From NCBI RefSeq assembly GCF_030864355.1, contig NC_083396.1, positions 1,612,001 to 1,676,000 on the forward strand: a DNA stretch of 64,000 nt. Reading direction: 5' to 3'. Under the pieces are notes generated by a model. That model made no database searches, was not told the DNA's origin, and worked only from the letters and a program-made list of their open reading frames with translations. Below are positions 20,612 through 30,766 of the stretch, in pieces. Made by a program: the position numbers and the translations under genes. Source of the DNA: Cutaneotrichosporon cavernicola (lineage: Eukaryota > Basidiomycota > Tremellomycetes > Trichosporonales > Trichosporonaceae). The number at the start of each line of letters is the position of its first letter. Position 1 is the first letter of the stretch.

Positions 20612-22812
20612 CTATCGCCCACTTTTCCTTTGTCCTCGCTCACGCGCCGCCTTCTCCTCGACCGCCCTGGCCCTCACATACTCGACCATCTCCTTGGACA
20701 TGCCCGGCACGGTGAACGTCGTTAAATCCGGTCGATATTTCGGGAGGACCTGCCGCACAGCCTCGGAGACGGAAACAGAGACAAGTCTGGACAGGACTCG
20801 TTGGCCGGGCGTCGGTTCCCAAGAGCTCTTGATGGGGGAGACGATTTCGGCCTTGGCCAGCTTTCTGGGCCGTTCTTGGCTAGCCTCATCGTCGGCATCT
20901 ACGTTTGACGCGCCCGAGTGACGTGGCCGTTTACGGGGCATGCTGGGTGATGACAACTGGGGTGCTGGGGTGGGTGGTGACAACTGGGGCGCTGGGGTGG
21001 GTGGTGACAAGTGGGGCGCTGGGGTGGGTGGTGACGGCTCTGGCTCTGGCTCTGGCTCAGGCTCTGGGCCAGGGTCGGTCCGCATGCTCTCGTCCGTCGT
21101 CGGCACTAGGACATGGGCGGGTGCCGACGAGGAGATTTGTGGTGCCCAAGACGAGACCGGTGGCCCTGAAGCTGGAACGGGCGAGGATGGTAGAGGCGCC
21201 GATTGCGGGAATCGAGATAGGTTGAAACTGCCCGAATCTTGCGACTTTGATACAGACTCTTCAGAAGCTCCCTGCGACTCACACGGCACTGGTCGCTTCT
21301 GTGCCCTTCGCTGCTCCTTCTCGTAGTCTGAGAGATCGTCTTCGTCCGTCTCGCCTGTGGGTTGCGACGATGCTCTTGGAACTTGGGGGGACGACTTGAA
21401 CACCTGTCGACGGGGGGGCTTAGTCCGGCGCGAGGTGAATCGAATCGGAATCGAAATCGAGTCCGAGTCCTCGTCATCGCTGTCCGAGGGAGTTTCGAAG
21501 CGTCCAGTCCGCAAAGGTGGGCTGATGTCGATGGCCATGTCGATGACAGGCTGTGTATGTTGCGCGGCCGCCAGTTCAATCTTAATTGGAGATTGTGAGG
21601 TCGGTGGGACAATCTTGGTTGGAGATCGTGAGGTCGGTGGGACAATCTTAGTTGGAGATCGTGAGGTCGGTGGGACAATCTTAGTTGGAGATCGTGAGGT
21701 CTGTGGGACCTGGGCCGACTCGTGCAAGCTTTCGTGAGTCCGCGGTGACGCTGATGGTAGATATTGGGTTTGGCTGTCTGGTGGCTGAGCGCGCGGAGAC
21801 TCTGTCGACAGATACTGCGTCCCGTTTGTCGACTCTGTCGGGAGATACTGCGTCGCGTTTGTCAATGACCCCGAGTGTCCGTTGGACTCGAGCGACTCGG
21901 GCTCGGGCTTGAACGGGTCAGTGCCAAAGACGTCGATCGCGTCCAACTCTGCCCGTTGCGCTTCCGAGGCCGGAGTGAACAGCCATGCGGGAAGAGCTTT
22001 CCCCGCCGCGCTCAAGTCTGCCACGAGCTGATTGACGCGTTTGAGGCGTTTGAATGTGCCTGGGTGGACCTCTTCTGATGTCTGGTGTCAGCTCTGATAC
22101 AGATGCACTTGCCTCTCGTGAAGGACCCGGTAACGCGTTGGAGGCCATTGCGCTGGGCTCTCCGACAGGCTCTGCAGGTACAACAAGTGACGGCTGCGAT
22201 TTCTGCGAACTACCATAAGCTAGCCCTTGGCCCTGGCCCGTAATACATACTCTCCAAGCCACCACTTGCGGAGAATGCGGTTAACCTCGGCGTCGGCTCT
22301 TGTGCCGCCGCGCCCAACTTGCACCGTATGCGGAAAATACACTGGTTCGTTCCCGTCACCCGTAACCACAGCCCAACGATGAACGACGAGCTGGACGCGG
22401 ACGTTATCTAGTTGTGCCGTGACTGGATACTGAGGTAGGAGCGAGATGGAGTACTCTGTCAACCGTAGCGTAGAACGGATCGAGGACGTTAAGAGTTCCG
22501 GATTCTCCCCAGCTTTGGACCTATATCAGCTCTACCTCTCGCCCAGCGTACTGCTCATACGAGTCGGCTGCGTGCCGTTCAAACACGACTGATACCCTGT
22601 GCGTCCGGTCCGAGACGACGGCGGAAATCTGCCGACTTGGCTGTGACGCTGTTCGGAAAGACGTAAACTGAGTCAACAAAGTTCAAGCCTTGACGTACTT
22701 TGACGAGCTGGCAGAAGACGGGGTTGCTTAGCTGAGGCGAGAGGTCGGCGCCGTGTTGTTCGTCATGGGAGATGATGGAGGATACGATCCACGACCGGAT
22801 GAAGGATGCCAT
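20612..22812 (-). CDS. OB-fold protein resembling shelterin TPP1/Tpz1
   Basis: Proposed telomere-capping protein. Five exons (22699-22812, 22561-22667, 22251-22520, 22113-22209, 20612-22081) give 685 aa; introns are 31, 40, 41 and 31 nt. The last intron is GC-AG (22082-22112, donor GCAAGT). The spliced N-terminus shows SFIRSWI, then ISAVVSDRTHRVSVVF and LRLTEYSISLLPQY. These match the pattern of the TPP1 OB fold, where a W-I helix start is followed by VSDGTHSV and a second strand pair. Residues about 185-685 are Ser/Pro-rich and disordered, with three to four in-frame SRSPTKIVPPT repeats and SPPTPAPQL repeats. A basic helical C-terminus ends the chain. An in-frame ATG at 22833 would add 7 residues. 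Without splicing the OB fold is invisible. The family call rests on motif pattern only. Confidence 0.6.
20981..21060 (-). repeat. in-frame SPPTPAPQL and EPEP coding repeats
   Basis: Part of the TPP1-like gene: GACAACTGGGGCGCTGGGGTG-like units repeat on the plus strand and encode SPPTPAP(H/Q)L on the minus strand, next to a (GlnPro)n-like EPEPEP run. Confidence 0.7.
21585..21705 (-). repeat. 33-bp in-frame tandem repeat (SRSPTKIVPPT), about 3.5 copies
   Basis: The plus strand repeats a GTTGGAGATCGTGAGGTC / GGTGGGACAATCTTA unit of 33 bp. On the minus strand each unit encodes 11 residues with an SPTK core, a minimal proline-directed phosphorylation site. Confidence 0.85.
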
Positions 22813-24065
22813 GAGCCAGGAGCCAGGAGCCAAGAGCCATGAGTCATGACGAGATGGGTGGTTGAATCCGAGCCGGAGCCAAACACCATCTCAGGCACAT
22901 CAACCTCGTGGAATTGGGCCCGTTCACGTGGATGGGACCGGTTCAAACGGCACATTAAATCTTGCACACCTTGTTTGATTTGTACGTGCCTAGTTTGTGA
23001 GTATACGACAAAGTGGGCTATGCGGCAGTAGCATTAGGTCAAATCAACAGGCACCCCAATAGGTTCCTACTAATACCTAATACCTCGGTAACTCCTTTCA
23101 AGCTGACAAGCAAGCAACCTCCGAGATGACCAAACTGGCTCTCATCACTTAGGGGGACTCTCCTCGGCCTGTCGCCATTCTTGTAATCCGTCTACAGCTC
23201 TTAACTCGAGGCTCGGCTGAAGCAATGGGAGCAACACAACCTCCGTGGCAAAGTCCTAGTCACCCAGCCCAAGTCATGAGACACCCACTCCTCTCATGCT
23301 GAGCCCCCACTCTACTCACGATAGGATGCATTGCAAGTATGATGGATACATGACGACGCCGCGTCACCTGGCCGTGTCCCCAAATTAACGACTGCCAACT
23401 GCCTACGTACCTCACCCTGGCGCTGGCGTGGCCTGCGTGGCGAGGCGAGATGCGATTCAGTTACCTGAAACCTGAATGTGACTGTGCCCACTTGCAACTT
23501 GAACCGCGAGATATCTTGATTCTACGCAGTGGTCTGTGCATCCCATCGCTGGGTCTGTGGGGACCGTTATCTCCTTTACCGTCATCGGAGGCAGCAGTTT
23601 GCCCGCCATCCGATCGCTGTTGGATGGTTTTAGTTGTGCATCGTTCGGATACCAAAAGGCGCGTGCGGGGACCTCATACTCTACCCTGGACGGCTCCAAA
23701 ATACCCCATACTATACAATGAACCGGCGACCGGCGACTGGCCCACATCGCATCGCATCTCATCGCATCTCATCTCATCTCATTTCTATCCTCCTTACCTC
23801 CCCCTACCTATTCTTGAATCCCACTCCACCCTCATCAATCCCTCATCCACATCTCATCACATCTCATTACATCTCCTACTGCCATTCAATCCAACTAGCC
23901 CTTCCTCCCCTTGCCCCCACCGACTCCCCCTGTATCACTCGCTCCATCTTACCCCACTGTCCCCCCCCCCCCCCCACTCGCCCCAGGCCAGGGCCACATC
24001 ACACCCACCACATACCTCATCCTCGTCGACTTTAATCCACCCATCACTAGGCCAGAACATTAGTC
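22813..24065. other. intergenic, divergent region
   Basis: No gene is supported. It holds a short CATCTCAT repeat near 23755-23790 and a C15 run at 23961-23975 in the leader of the USP gene. Open frames at 23450-24148 are low-complexity. Confidence 0.6.
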
Positions 24066-26585
24066 ATGGAGAAGTGGCGCCGTTTCGGCATGGGCAGTGG
24101 CAACGCCGCAGCTACCAATGGTACCACCACCGCTCCCCCGCCCACTGAATCGCCACCTCCAGAGCCTAAAGGCAAAGAGAGGGCGCTCGACGAGGGTCTT
24201 TGGGGCCTCGAGAACGTGGGTTCTGAGCAGAGTCTTTTCAATCGCTAACATTACAAGTTTGGCAACACCTGTTACTGTAACTCGATCCTACAGGCACTGT
24301 ACGCGTCTGAGCCGTTTCGCGCATTCATCGAGGCTTACCCCGACGTCGCAGCACCGTACAATGCCCTCGGTGGCGAGATTGCGACCGAGCCCATTCCCAG
24401 TCCCAGCCTGGAAGCAGTCAATCCCAACCCGATGGAGTCGCCCACTGCCAACCCCTCTGCTAAGGAGAAGCGCGGCGGCCTCCTTGGCCTCGGCAAGTCC
24501 AAGGACAAGCAGCAGCCCACGAAAGCTGTTCCAGCACCTGTCCAGCCGCCGCAGCAGTTACCACCACCCATCATTCTTCCGGCAGACCCGTCGTTCCCGG
24601 AGATGACGCTTCTGGCCACTGTCCAGACGCTCTTTCACCATCTGAGCACATCGCTCCCTCACCACCCGGTGTCGCCCAAGAACCCCCCACCCTCTCAACC
24701 AAATGGGTCAGCAGCAGCCGCTTCCCCGTCAGGAGCCCCTGCGGCCAACTCTTCGACGACCGTGGTACAGCTCGGCCCGAACGGTCTACCACTGGGCCCG
24801 TCGCTCTTAGCTTCGTTACCGCCGCCTTCGTGTCCGCGCGGTGGAGGACCGTACCATGCTGGTTCGCTGGGCCGAGGAGTCGTCCGCCCCGAGGATGTGT
24901 TACGCACTGCGCGCCGGCACAACAACATGTTTGGCGGGCAGCAGCAGCAGGACGCCCACGAGTTCCTGGGCTTTGTGCTGAACCAACTCGCCGAGGAGGT
25001 GGAGCGCCTCGATTCGGAGCTCAAGGAGCGCGGGGAGGAGGTCACCAACTTCAAGGAGCGTGGTATGACCTTTATCCACTCGCTGTTCCACGGCGTACTT
25101 GTCAACGAGACGCGGTGCCTCAACTGCGAAACGACCAGCTCGCGCGAGGAGTCGTTCCTCGACCTGTCGATCGACATTGAGCAGCACTCGTCGCTCACGG
25201 CGTGTCTGCGCCAGTTCTCGCACTCGGAAATGCTGTGCAGCACAAACAAGTTTTACTGTGAGACGTGCTGCGGCCTGGTCGAGGCCGAGCGCCGCATGCG
25301 CATCAAGAGCTTGCCGAACATTCTCGGCTTGCACCTCAAGCGTTTCCGCCAGGACCAAATGGGGCGGTTACACAAGCTCTTCTACCGCGTCACGTTCCCC
25401 CTGTCACTGCGAGTGCCGTGTACGACCGAGGACACAGAGAAGGCTGAGAGGCTGTACGAGCTATTTGCGGTTGTGGTTCACATTGGAAAGTGAGTCGGAT
25501 TGAGGATACTGTAAGCTGACAGCAGCGGCCCCACCCACGGCCACTACGTGACTGTAGTCCGATCCGAGGACGGGTGGGTCATGTGTGACGACGAGAACGT
25601 CGAGCCGATCAGCGAGGACGACCTCACAAACTACTTTGGTGACAACATTACGGGAGCGGGCTACGTGCTCTTCTACCAGGCGGTCGAGCTTGACCTGCTA
25701 TCGCTTGGGCTCAAGAGGCTTCCCCAGCCCAAAGTCCGGCCGCAGATGCCCGTGCATCTCGTCGAGGAAGCGAAGAAGGTGCTCGCGCCGGTCTCTGAGC
25801 CTTCCGCAACCCCGGTGGCGACAGCACCGGCTAGCCCCGCTGTCGCCACCCTGGCCAATGTGCCGTCTCCAGTTGCGCCGGCCACGCCAGTTGACCCTGC
25901 GGCTCCAGTTGCCATTCCTGTGCCAGCCGTGTCGGTCGCGGCGGCTGCACCCTCGTCGCACCCGTCGACACTGTCCAACACTTCGGCGTCTGGCACGCCG
26001 AACGGGAGTGTACGCCGTGAGTCGTCGACTGCGTCGTCGCTCCTCACTTCGGCGTTTATGGAGCACAACTCTCCAGCCCGGCGTAGAGAGCCGTCAATGT
26101 CGCGCTCGACAGACAAATCAAACCGCTGGTCGATCCTGAAACGCAAGGACGACCCAGCCACCCGTCAGCCACTGCAGAGGCAGGGTACGGCTACTACACT
26201 GGGAACACTGGGAACGCTTGGGACGGACAATACGAGTTGGAGCAGCATGCAGCACGACCAGGGCGAGCACACACCTCAACACAGCAACGACATGAGCTCG
26301 TCGATGATGTCGTCTCTCTCCGCGACGAGTGCCGCCCCTTCGACGGGCACTGGTCGGTCCTCGCCAATCCCAACATCGACGGTGCCGAGCCACAGCAGCC
26401 TCGGCCTCAGTTCCTCTACGCGTGCGGACCGCTCGCCGAGTGGCATGTCGACCTCGAACGGATTCAGTGGTGGTTCGTCGCTCGGGCGCAAAATCAGCGA
26501 CCGCACGGGCCTGGCAAAGTTGTCGCGCAACACGAGCTCGGGCTGGAAGATGGGTTTCGGCAAGAAGGGCAAGGTCGACGAGTGA
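24066..26585 (+). CDS. ubiquitin-specific protease, USP12/46 (Ubp9/13) type
   Basis: Removes ubiquitin from substrates; animal USP12/46 and yeast Ubp9/13 work with WD40 partners. Three exons (24066-24215, 24258-25489, 25526-26585; introns 42 and 36 nt) give 813 aa. The Cys box FGNTCYCNSILQALY begins right after intron 1, with catalytic C55. A QQQQDAHEFLGFVLNQL box follows. Two CxxC-type pairs (CLNC, CETC) form the usual zinc finger. IKSLPNILGLHLKRF precedes the His box THGHYVTVV with catalytic H467, only complete after intron 2 is removed. A low-complexity insert occupies about residues 110-230, and a Ser-rich disordered tail of about 280 residues follows the catalytic core. Its stop is 108 nt from the stop of convergent COQ10. 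Confidence 0.92.
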
Positions 26586-26693
26586 TTGTATCTGGCTGGG
26601 CTTGTGGGCCTGTTCCTTGGCAAATGTAGTAACAACATCTGCATATGCGTACGTGCACCAAAGAAAAACCCTTTTGTAGATTACAGTACACTA

Positions 26694-27586
26694 TTACCTC
26701 GCACCGTATACTTGACCGGCGCGAGTTTCAAAGGCCTCGACCATTTTATCGGCCACCTTGGGGAGGACGGCCTGGCTTGCGATCCGGTGCAGGGGGTTGG
26801 CGAAGGCAAAGGTCAGGTCGATGGTGAGGAGGGTGGAGGAGGCGATGTGGCCGCCTGTGCCGGCTGGCGCGAACGACCAAGTCGTCACGAGGTTCTTGAA
26901 CAGGGGGGTACGCTTGGATGCGGTTGCCTGGGGTTAGGAGGGACTAAAGGGGGCTGGCTCATCGCTGCAGTGTAATGGTGCACTGCTGTGCGCTTCTCGC
27001 TGCTCTCCCTGTTCGTTGGCCGACTCACCGAAACGCTCTCAAACGGCGTCCCCACGACCCGGGACACATATCTCTCCTCGAGTCCGCCGAACCCGACTGC
27101 CAGCTCTGCGTCGACGGCGAACGGCTCAGGTCCGGGCCTCCACGACGTCGGATATCCCTGCGTGTCGAGGACGGTCGAAGCCGTGCAGAACGGAATGAAG
27201 TCGACGTAGGCCGGCACGTCCGAGACGAGTTCGTACAGTTGTGCGGGCGAGTAACTTGGGTTAGCAAAGTAGTGCACAAGCAAGCCCAAAAGCAAGCCCA
27301 AGCGAGCCCAAAAGCAAGCCCAAAGCAGGCCCAAAAGCAGTACTCACGGGAGGACCTTGCGTGCATGGAACCGCTGTTCTTCGCCTGTATTCTCGATCTC
27401 TGGGCCGGGGATGAGTGTCGCGAGCCGCGTGATATCTGGGAGCGAGAAGAAGGTGCGGGCTGGCGCGGTGCGGGCTGGCGCGGCGCGCGCAGAAAGCCCT
27501 GGTCGGCCGGCGGATGCGATGAGGGGACGGGCGGGGCGGATTTGGAGAGCACGGGATGACCGGGCGAGGGTGAGCGATGGCTTCAT
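26694..27586 (-). CDS. COQ10: COQ10-like coenzyme Q-binding START protein
   Basis: Binds ubiquinone in mitochondria and supports its use and synthesis. Three exons (27348-27586, 27029-27254, 26694-26927; introns 93 and 101 nt) give 232 aa. The first about 45 residues are rich in Arg, Ala and Ser without acids, a likely mitochondrial presequence. The START-like domain begins with RKVLPYSPAQLYELVSDV, joined by intron 1, and continues with YVDFIPFCTAS, the hallmark of Coq10. The C-terminus ends with an amphipathic helix (VLPKVADKMVEAFETRA). Length fits the family. Intron 1 contains four to five copies of an AAGCAAGCCCAAA-like unit. Confidence 0.9.
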
Positions 27587-27589
27587 GTT

Positions 27590-27725
27590 GGTGGGGTGGG
27601 AGTGGGAGTGGGGTGGGGGCGGGAGTGGGGGTGAGAGTGGGAGTGGGAGTGGGAGTGAGAAGAGATGGGAGTGAGAAGAGACGAGTGAGAAGAGATGGGC
27701 TTGGAGTGGGAGTGGGAAGAGATGA
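27590..27725. repeat. imperfect GGGAGT/GAGTGG purine repeat
   Basis: Purine-rich imperfect hexamer array on the plus strand in the COQ10 upstream region. Confidence 0.8.
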
Positions 27726-28078
27726 GTGAGTGGCAAGTTGCGGGTGAAAATGGTGTAATCCAATTCCGACTCATTGGGCCTCATATGTCTAATCCAAATG
27801 CCATTTAGGAACAGTCCAAATGTGACCTGCCTGCCCCCACTCCACTGACCGAGCTCCGACAGAGGTCATGCATCACGCGTGACCTCACGACCTCACGACC
27901 CCACGACCCAGCTCGCTACGTCCTATCGCCCAGCTGGCATGCTCGTCCGCCGCTGCGATCCACCCCTACTAGCATTACTCCAGATCCCACAAGCCGCGCC
28001 CACTAGCATTAATCCAGATCCACAAGCCCCTCCCACTCGCGTTCTGACTACAGGACAGAATGGTAGCCTCGGCAGTGG

Positions 28079-28130
28079 CCTTGGATGAGACGTAACCTTG
28101 GATGAAGACGTAGCCTTGGATGAGACGTAA
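28079..28130. repeat. about 18-bp imperfect repeat, 3 copies
   Basis: CCTTGGATGA(A)GACGTA-type units repeat three times in the SDR promoter region. Confidence 0.75.
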
Positions 28131-28443
28131 GCACGCGGCGTCCTCGGATGGTCGCAGAGGATTGGTGTAGATGTCATCAGGCACTTTGACCCAGATAACC
28201 TCGGTAGTGCTTTACGAAAGTCACAGCGAGCTCGCCGACCTCGTTGACCGAGGCCGACCGGCACGACCGGCATCACGCCGACGGCCATTCATTCATTGTC
28301 ATTTTGTCATTTCGCCATCTTGTCATTTTGTCATCTTGTCATTTCGTCATGCGCTGACCAAGCCCGCTCCGTGTCGCTTCACCTCGCATGCATACTTAAT
28401 CTCCATGGCGAGCGTCAATGAGCGTCACCAAGCAAACTAAACC

Positions 28444-29624
28444 ATGCCTGCACTAACCCCCCCAGCCCTCGTCCTCGTCACTGGCGCCTCCGGCTTCCTG
28501 GGCCCGTATGTCCATTGTCTCTCCCTCCTGACGACAGATACATCGTCAAGGCACTGCTGGACGATGGCTTCAAAGTCCGTGTGACGGCCAGGGACGCCGC
28601 CAAGGCCGACTACCTCACCACCACCTTCCCGGGCATTGACGTCGCCATCGTGCCCGATGGTGCTGCCGTGGGTCTTTTCTTCCCCTTTCCCCCCCCCCCC
28701 CCCCCCCCCCGCTAACCCCAGCCCAACGCCTACGACGCAGCCGTACTCGGCGTCGACGGGGTCGTCCACGCCGCTTCCCCGCTCGACACGACCAACACGG
28801 GTGACCCCGCCCTCGTTATCGACCCCGCCGTCAAGGGCGTCACTGAGCTCCTTGCCAGCGCGGCCAAAAGCTCCGTCAAGCGGGTAGTTCAGATCTCGTC
28901 CATTGCCGCCATCGCTCATCCCAACTTTGATCTCCCGCGCGTGCTAACTGAATCCGGTTTGTTTATCCCCTCGACCACGCTGATATAGATTGGAACGACG
29001 AGTCGCCAGCCATCTGCGCCGCCATCGGTGCATCCGCCCCGCCTTTCCTCAAATATCTCGCCAGCAAGTCTCTGTCCGAACGCGCCTTCTGGGATTTCTT
29101 CAAGGCGTCCCAGAAATTCGACGGCGTCGCACTCGACTGTGCCCTCGTAAGAAATGTCTTTGGATTCGCTGATGAGATCTATGGAGAACCCAAGGGATAC
29201 GCGGCTAGTCAAGGCCGTGTCGAGGGCTCGAATACTAGCCTTGTTCCATGGATCACCTCGCCTCCAGACGTGGATCTGACCGCACAAGTCTTCCCCTGCG
29301 TCGATGCCAATGACGGTGAGTGGAGATAATACCACGCTGATAGTAGTGGCCATAGCCGCCGTCCGCGCCCTCACGGTCCCTGCGGCCGGGGGAGAGCGCT
29401 TCCTCATCACGACTAAGACGGCGCAGAATAACGACTTTGCGATAGCCATCTCGAAAGGTAATAAAGATACCGAGTTCCGTGTCGCCCTCGATCGCAAGGC
29501 TACCACGTTTGAGAATGGAAAGGCGGAGAGAGTGTTGGGAATGAAGTTCAAGGATAAAGATCAGGTGCTGGCTGGCTCCATGCGTGCCATCCAGGCGTTC
29601 CTCGAACGTAAGAGTAAGATATAG
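28444..29624 (+). CDS. extended SDR, dihydroflavonol/cinnamoyl-reductase-like
   Basis: NAD(P)-dependent reductase of the extended short-chain dehydrogenase family, substrate unknown. Five exons (28444-28505, 28538-28667, 28722-28956, 28989-29315, 29347-29624) give 343 aa; introns are 32, 54, 32 and 31 nt. The N-terminal Rossmann motif is VTGASGFLG, completed over intron 1 (GFLGPYIVKALL). VVHAASPL is the usual fourth-strand motif. The catalytic YxxxK is YLASK. All fit the DFR/CCR-like group also seen in yeast Gre2. Intron 2 holds a 22-base C run directly before GCTAAC. No other pathway gene is adjacent. Confidence 0.88.
28689..28710 (+). repeat. C22 homopolymer inside an intron
   Basis: Poly-C of about 22 bases in intron 2 of the SDR gene, followed at once by GCTAACCCCAG, the branch site and acceptor. 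Confidence 0.9.
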
Positions 29625-29854
29625 ATGATGTGGTGAGATGCAACAGTTGGTGGTGAGATGCCGAGATTCCCCTTGTCCCTAGTCGTCGGCTACCAAAAGC
29701 CTTTGAGCCGGTATCGGGTGACGTTGACAGTCTTGACTGCTCGTTCCGATCAATCTTTCCGACTGGCAGAGCCGTTCAGCCCTCTTGAGCTGGAGGGCTG
29801 ACTCGGCGCTCAGTACCATCCCCTCTCGATCTTTCTCCACCCCCAGCCATCGCC

Positions 29855-30739
29855 ATGTCCGACCCCGCCTCGCTCACCTACTCGTCCCACCCGCACATCA
29901 TCGAGCAAATCGTCCTCTCCACCCCGCTCTCTCTCCATCTCCGCCTCCTCTGCCACTCCCTCCGGCGCACCATCGACAGATCGCTCAATGGGGACTTGAC
30001 AGTCTCCCATCCTCCTTCTGGCCGTTGGCTGATCTTCCACTCTGGCTCCATCCGCCTCCCATCGTCGCACAACCGCAAGGTCGCAGTCCAGATCGTCGAC
30101 CAGGCCCTGCTCCTGCAACGCTCCTTTGCGGGCGTACTGTTCCGCTTATCGCCCAATGACGTGGGGTGGTTGAAATCGATCATGGCGGACGTCCAAGTCC
30201 TTACTATTAGCGGCGATGTGTGGCATGGGAATCGCACGTTGCCATTTATTGCCCTCGCTTCGATGCCCGCTGCACAAGTCAAGTTCCTCAGGTTGGTGGG
30301 AGACGGATATCCCTCCCCTTCATACCCGTCCCTACACCCATTCTCCGCCCCTCGAGTTGAGATCATTGCACAAGTAGAACCACATATACCACGCGAAAGG
30401 TGCTGGGTCGGCACCACTTGGCTCATCCCTCCCGGCACCGAGGAGATTACAATCGACCTCAAAGTCGGCCCACAGGAATGGAACTCGATGCCGACTCCAA
30501 CACCACTCACTTATCCTCCCTCTGTACAGCGTGTCCGTATCGCTCTTTCCGTGGATCGCACCGCCCTCGCCAGTGTAATCTACAAGCTCTTCCGAAACTT
30601 CCGGCCCGAAATACGCTGGACCACGACTGGCATTGACGAGACGACGCCTAGCCTCGACCAGCAAGGCCTCGACCTGCTCGGCCTGATTGCTCGCATGTCG
30701 GGCTCCGAGATCGAGGACGTAAGAGCCGCCTTTGCATAG
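29855..30739 (+). CDS. F-box-like orphan protein
   Basis: An intronless gene of 294 aa with typical codon use. Residues about 12-40 (HIIEQIVLSTPLSLHLRLLC, then SLRRTIDRSL) form short Leu-rich helices, like the start of fungal F-box-like proteins. The rest alternates strands and helices (VQVLTISGDVW, VKFLRLVGDG, VQRVRIALSVD), as in lineage-specific leucine-rich-repeat-like partners, but no clear repeat is visible. I cannot assign a function. The next gene is convergent with only 27 nt between stop codons. Confidence 0.7.
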   Translation: MSDPASLTYSSHPHIIEQIVLSTPLSLHLRLLCHSLRRTIDRSLNGDLTVSHPPSGRWLIFHSGSIRLPSSHNRKVAVQIVDQALLLQRSFAGVLFRLSPNDVGWLKSIMADVQVLTISGDVWHGNRTLPFIALASMPAAQVKFLRLVGDGYPSPSYPSLHPFSAPRVEIIAQVEPHIPRERCWVGTTWLIPPGTEEITIDLKVGPQEWNSMPTPTPLTYPPSVQRVRIALSVDRTALASVIYKLFRNFRPEIRWTTTGIDETTPSLDQQGLDLLGLIARMSGSEIEDVRAAFA

Positions 30740-30766
30740 TTGTACAAATATACATAATCTACGTTT

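Larger units (their letters stand above)
27587..28443. other. intergenic, repeat-bearing, divergent
   Basis: Contains a G-rich (GGGAGT)n tract at about 27590-27725 in the COQ10 leader and three copies of a CCTTGGATGAGACGTA-like unit at 28079-28130. A run of TTTGTCAT/TTCGTCAT elements lies at about 28297-28352. No gene is seen. Confidence 0.6.

Noticed and set aside
22454..22535. 82-nt intron with a GAG acceptor in the TPP1-like gene
   Set aside because: A canonical 40-nt intron (22521-22560, GTATGA ... GCTGATATAG) keeps frame and preserves more coding-like sequence.
22812..22833. Start at 22833 for the TPP1-like protein
   Set aside because: Possible, but the seven extra residues come from a locally repeated GAGCCAGGAGCC tract; 22812 is the simpler start.
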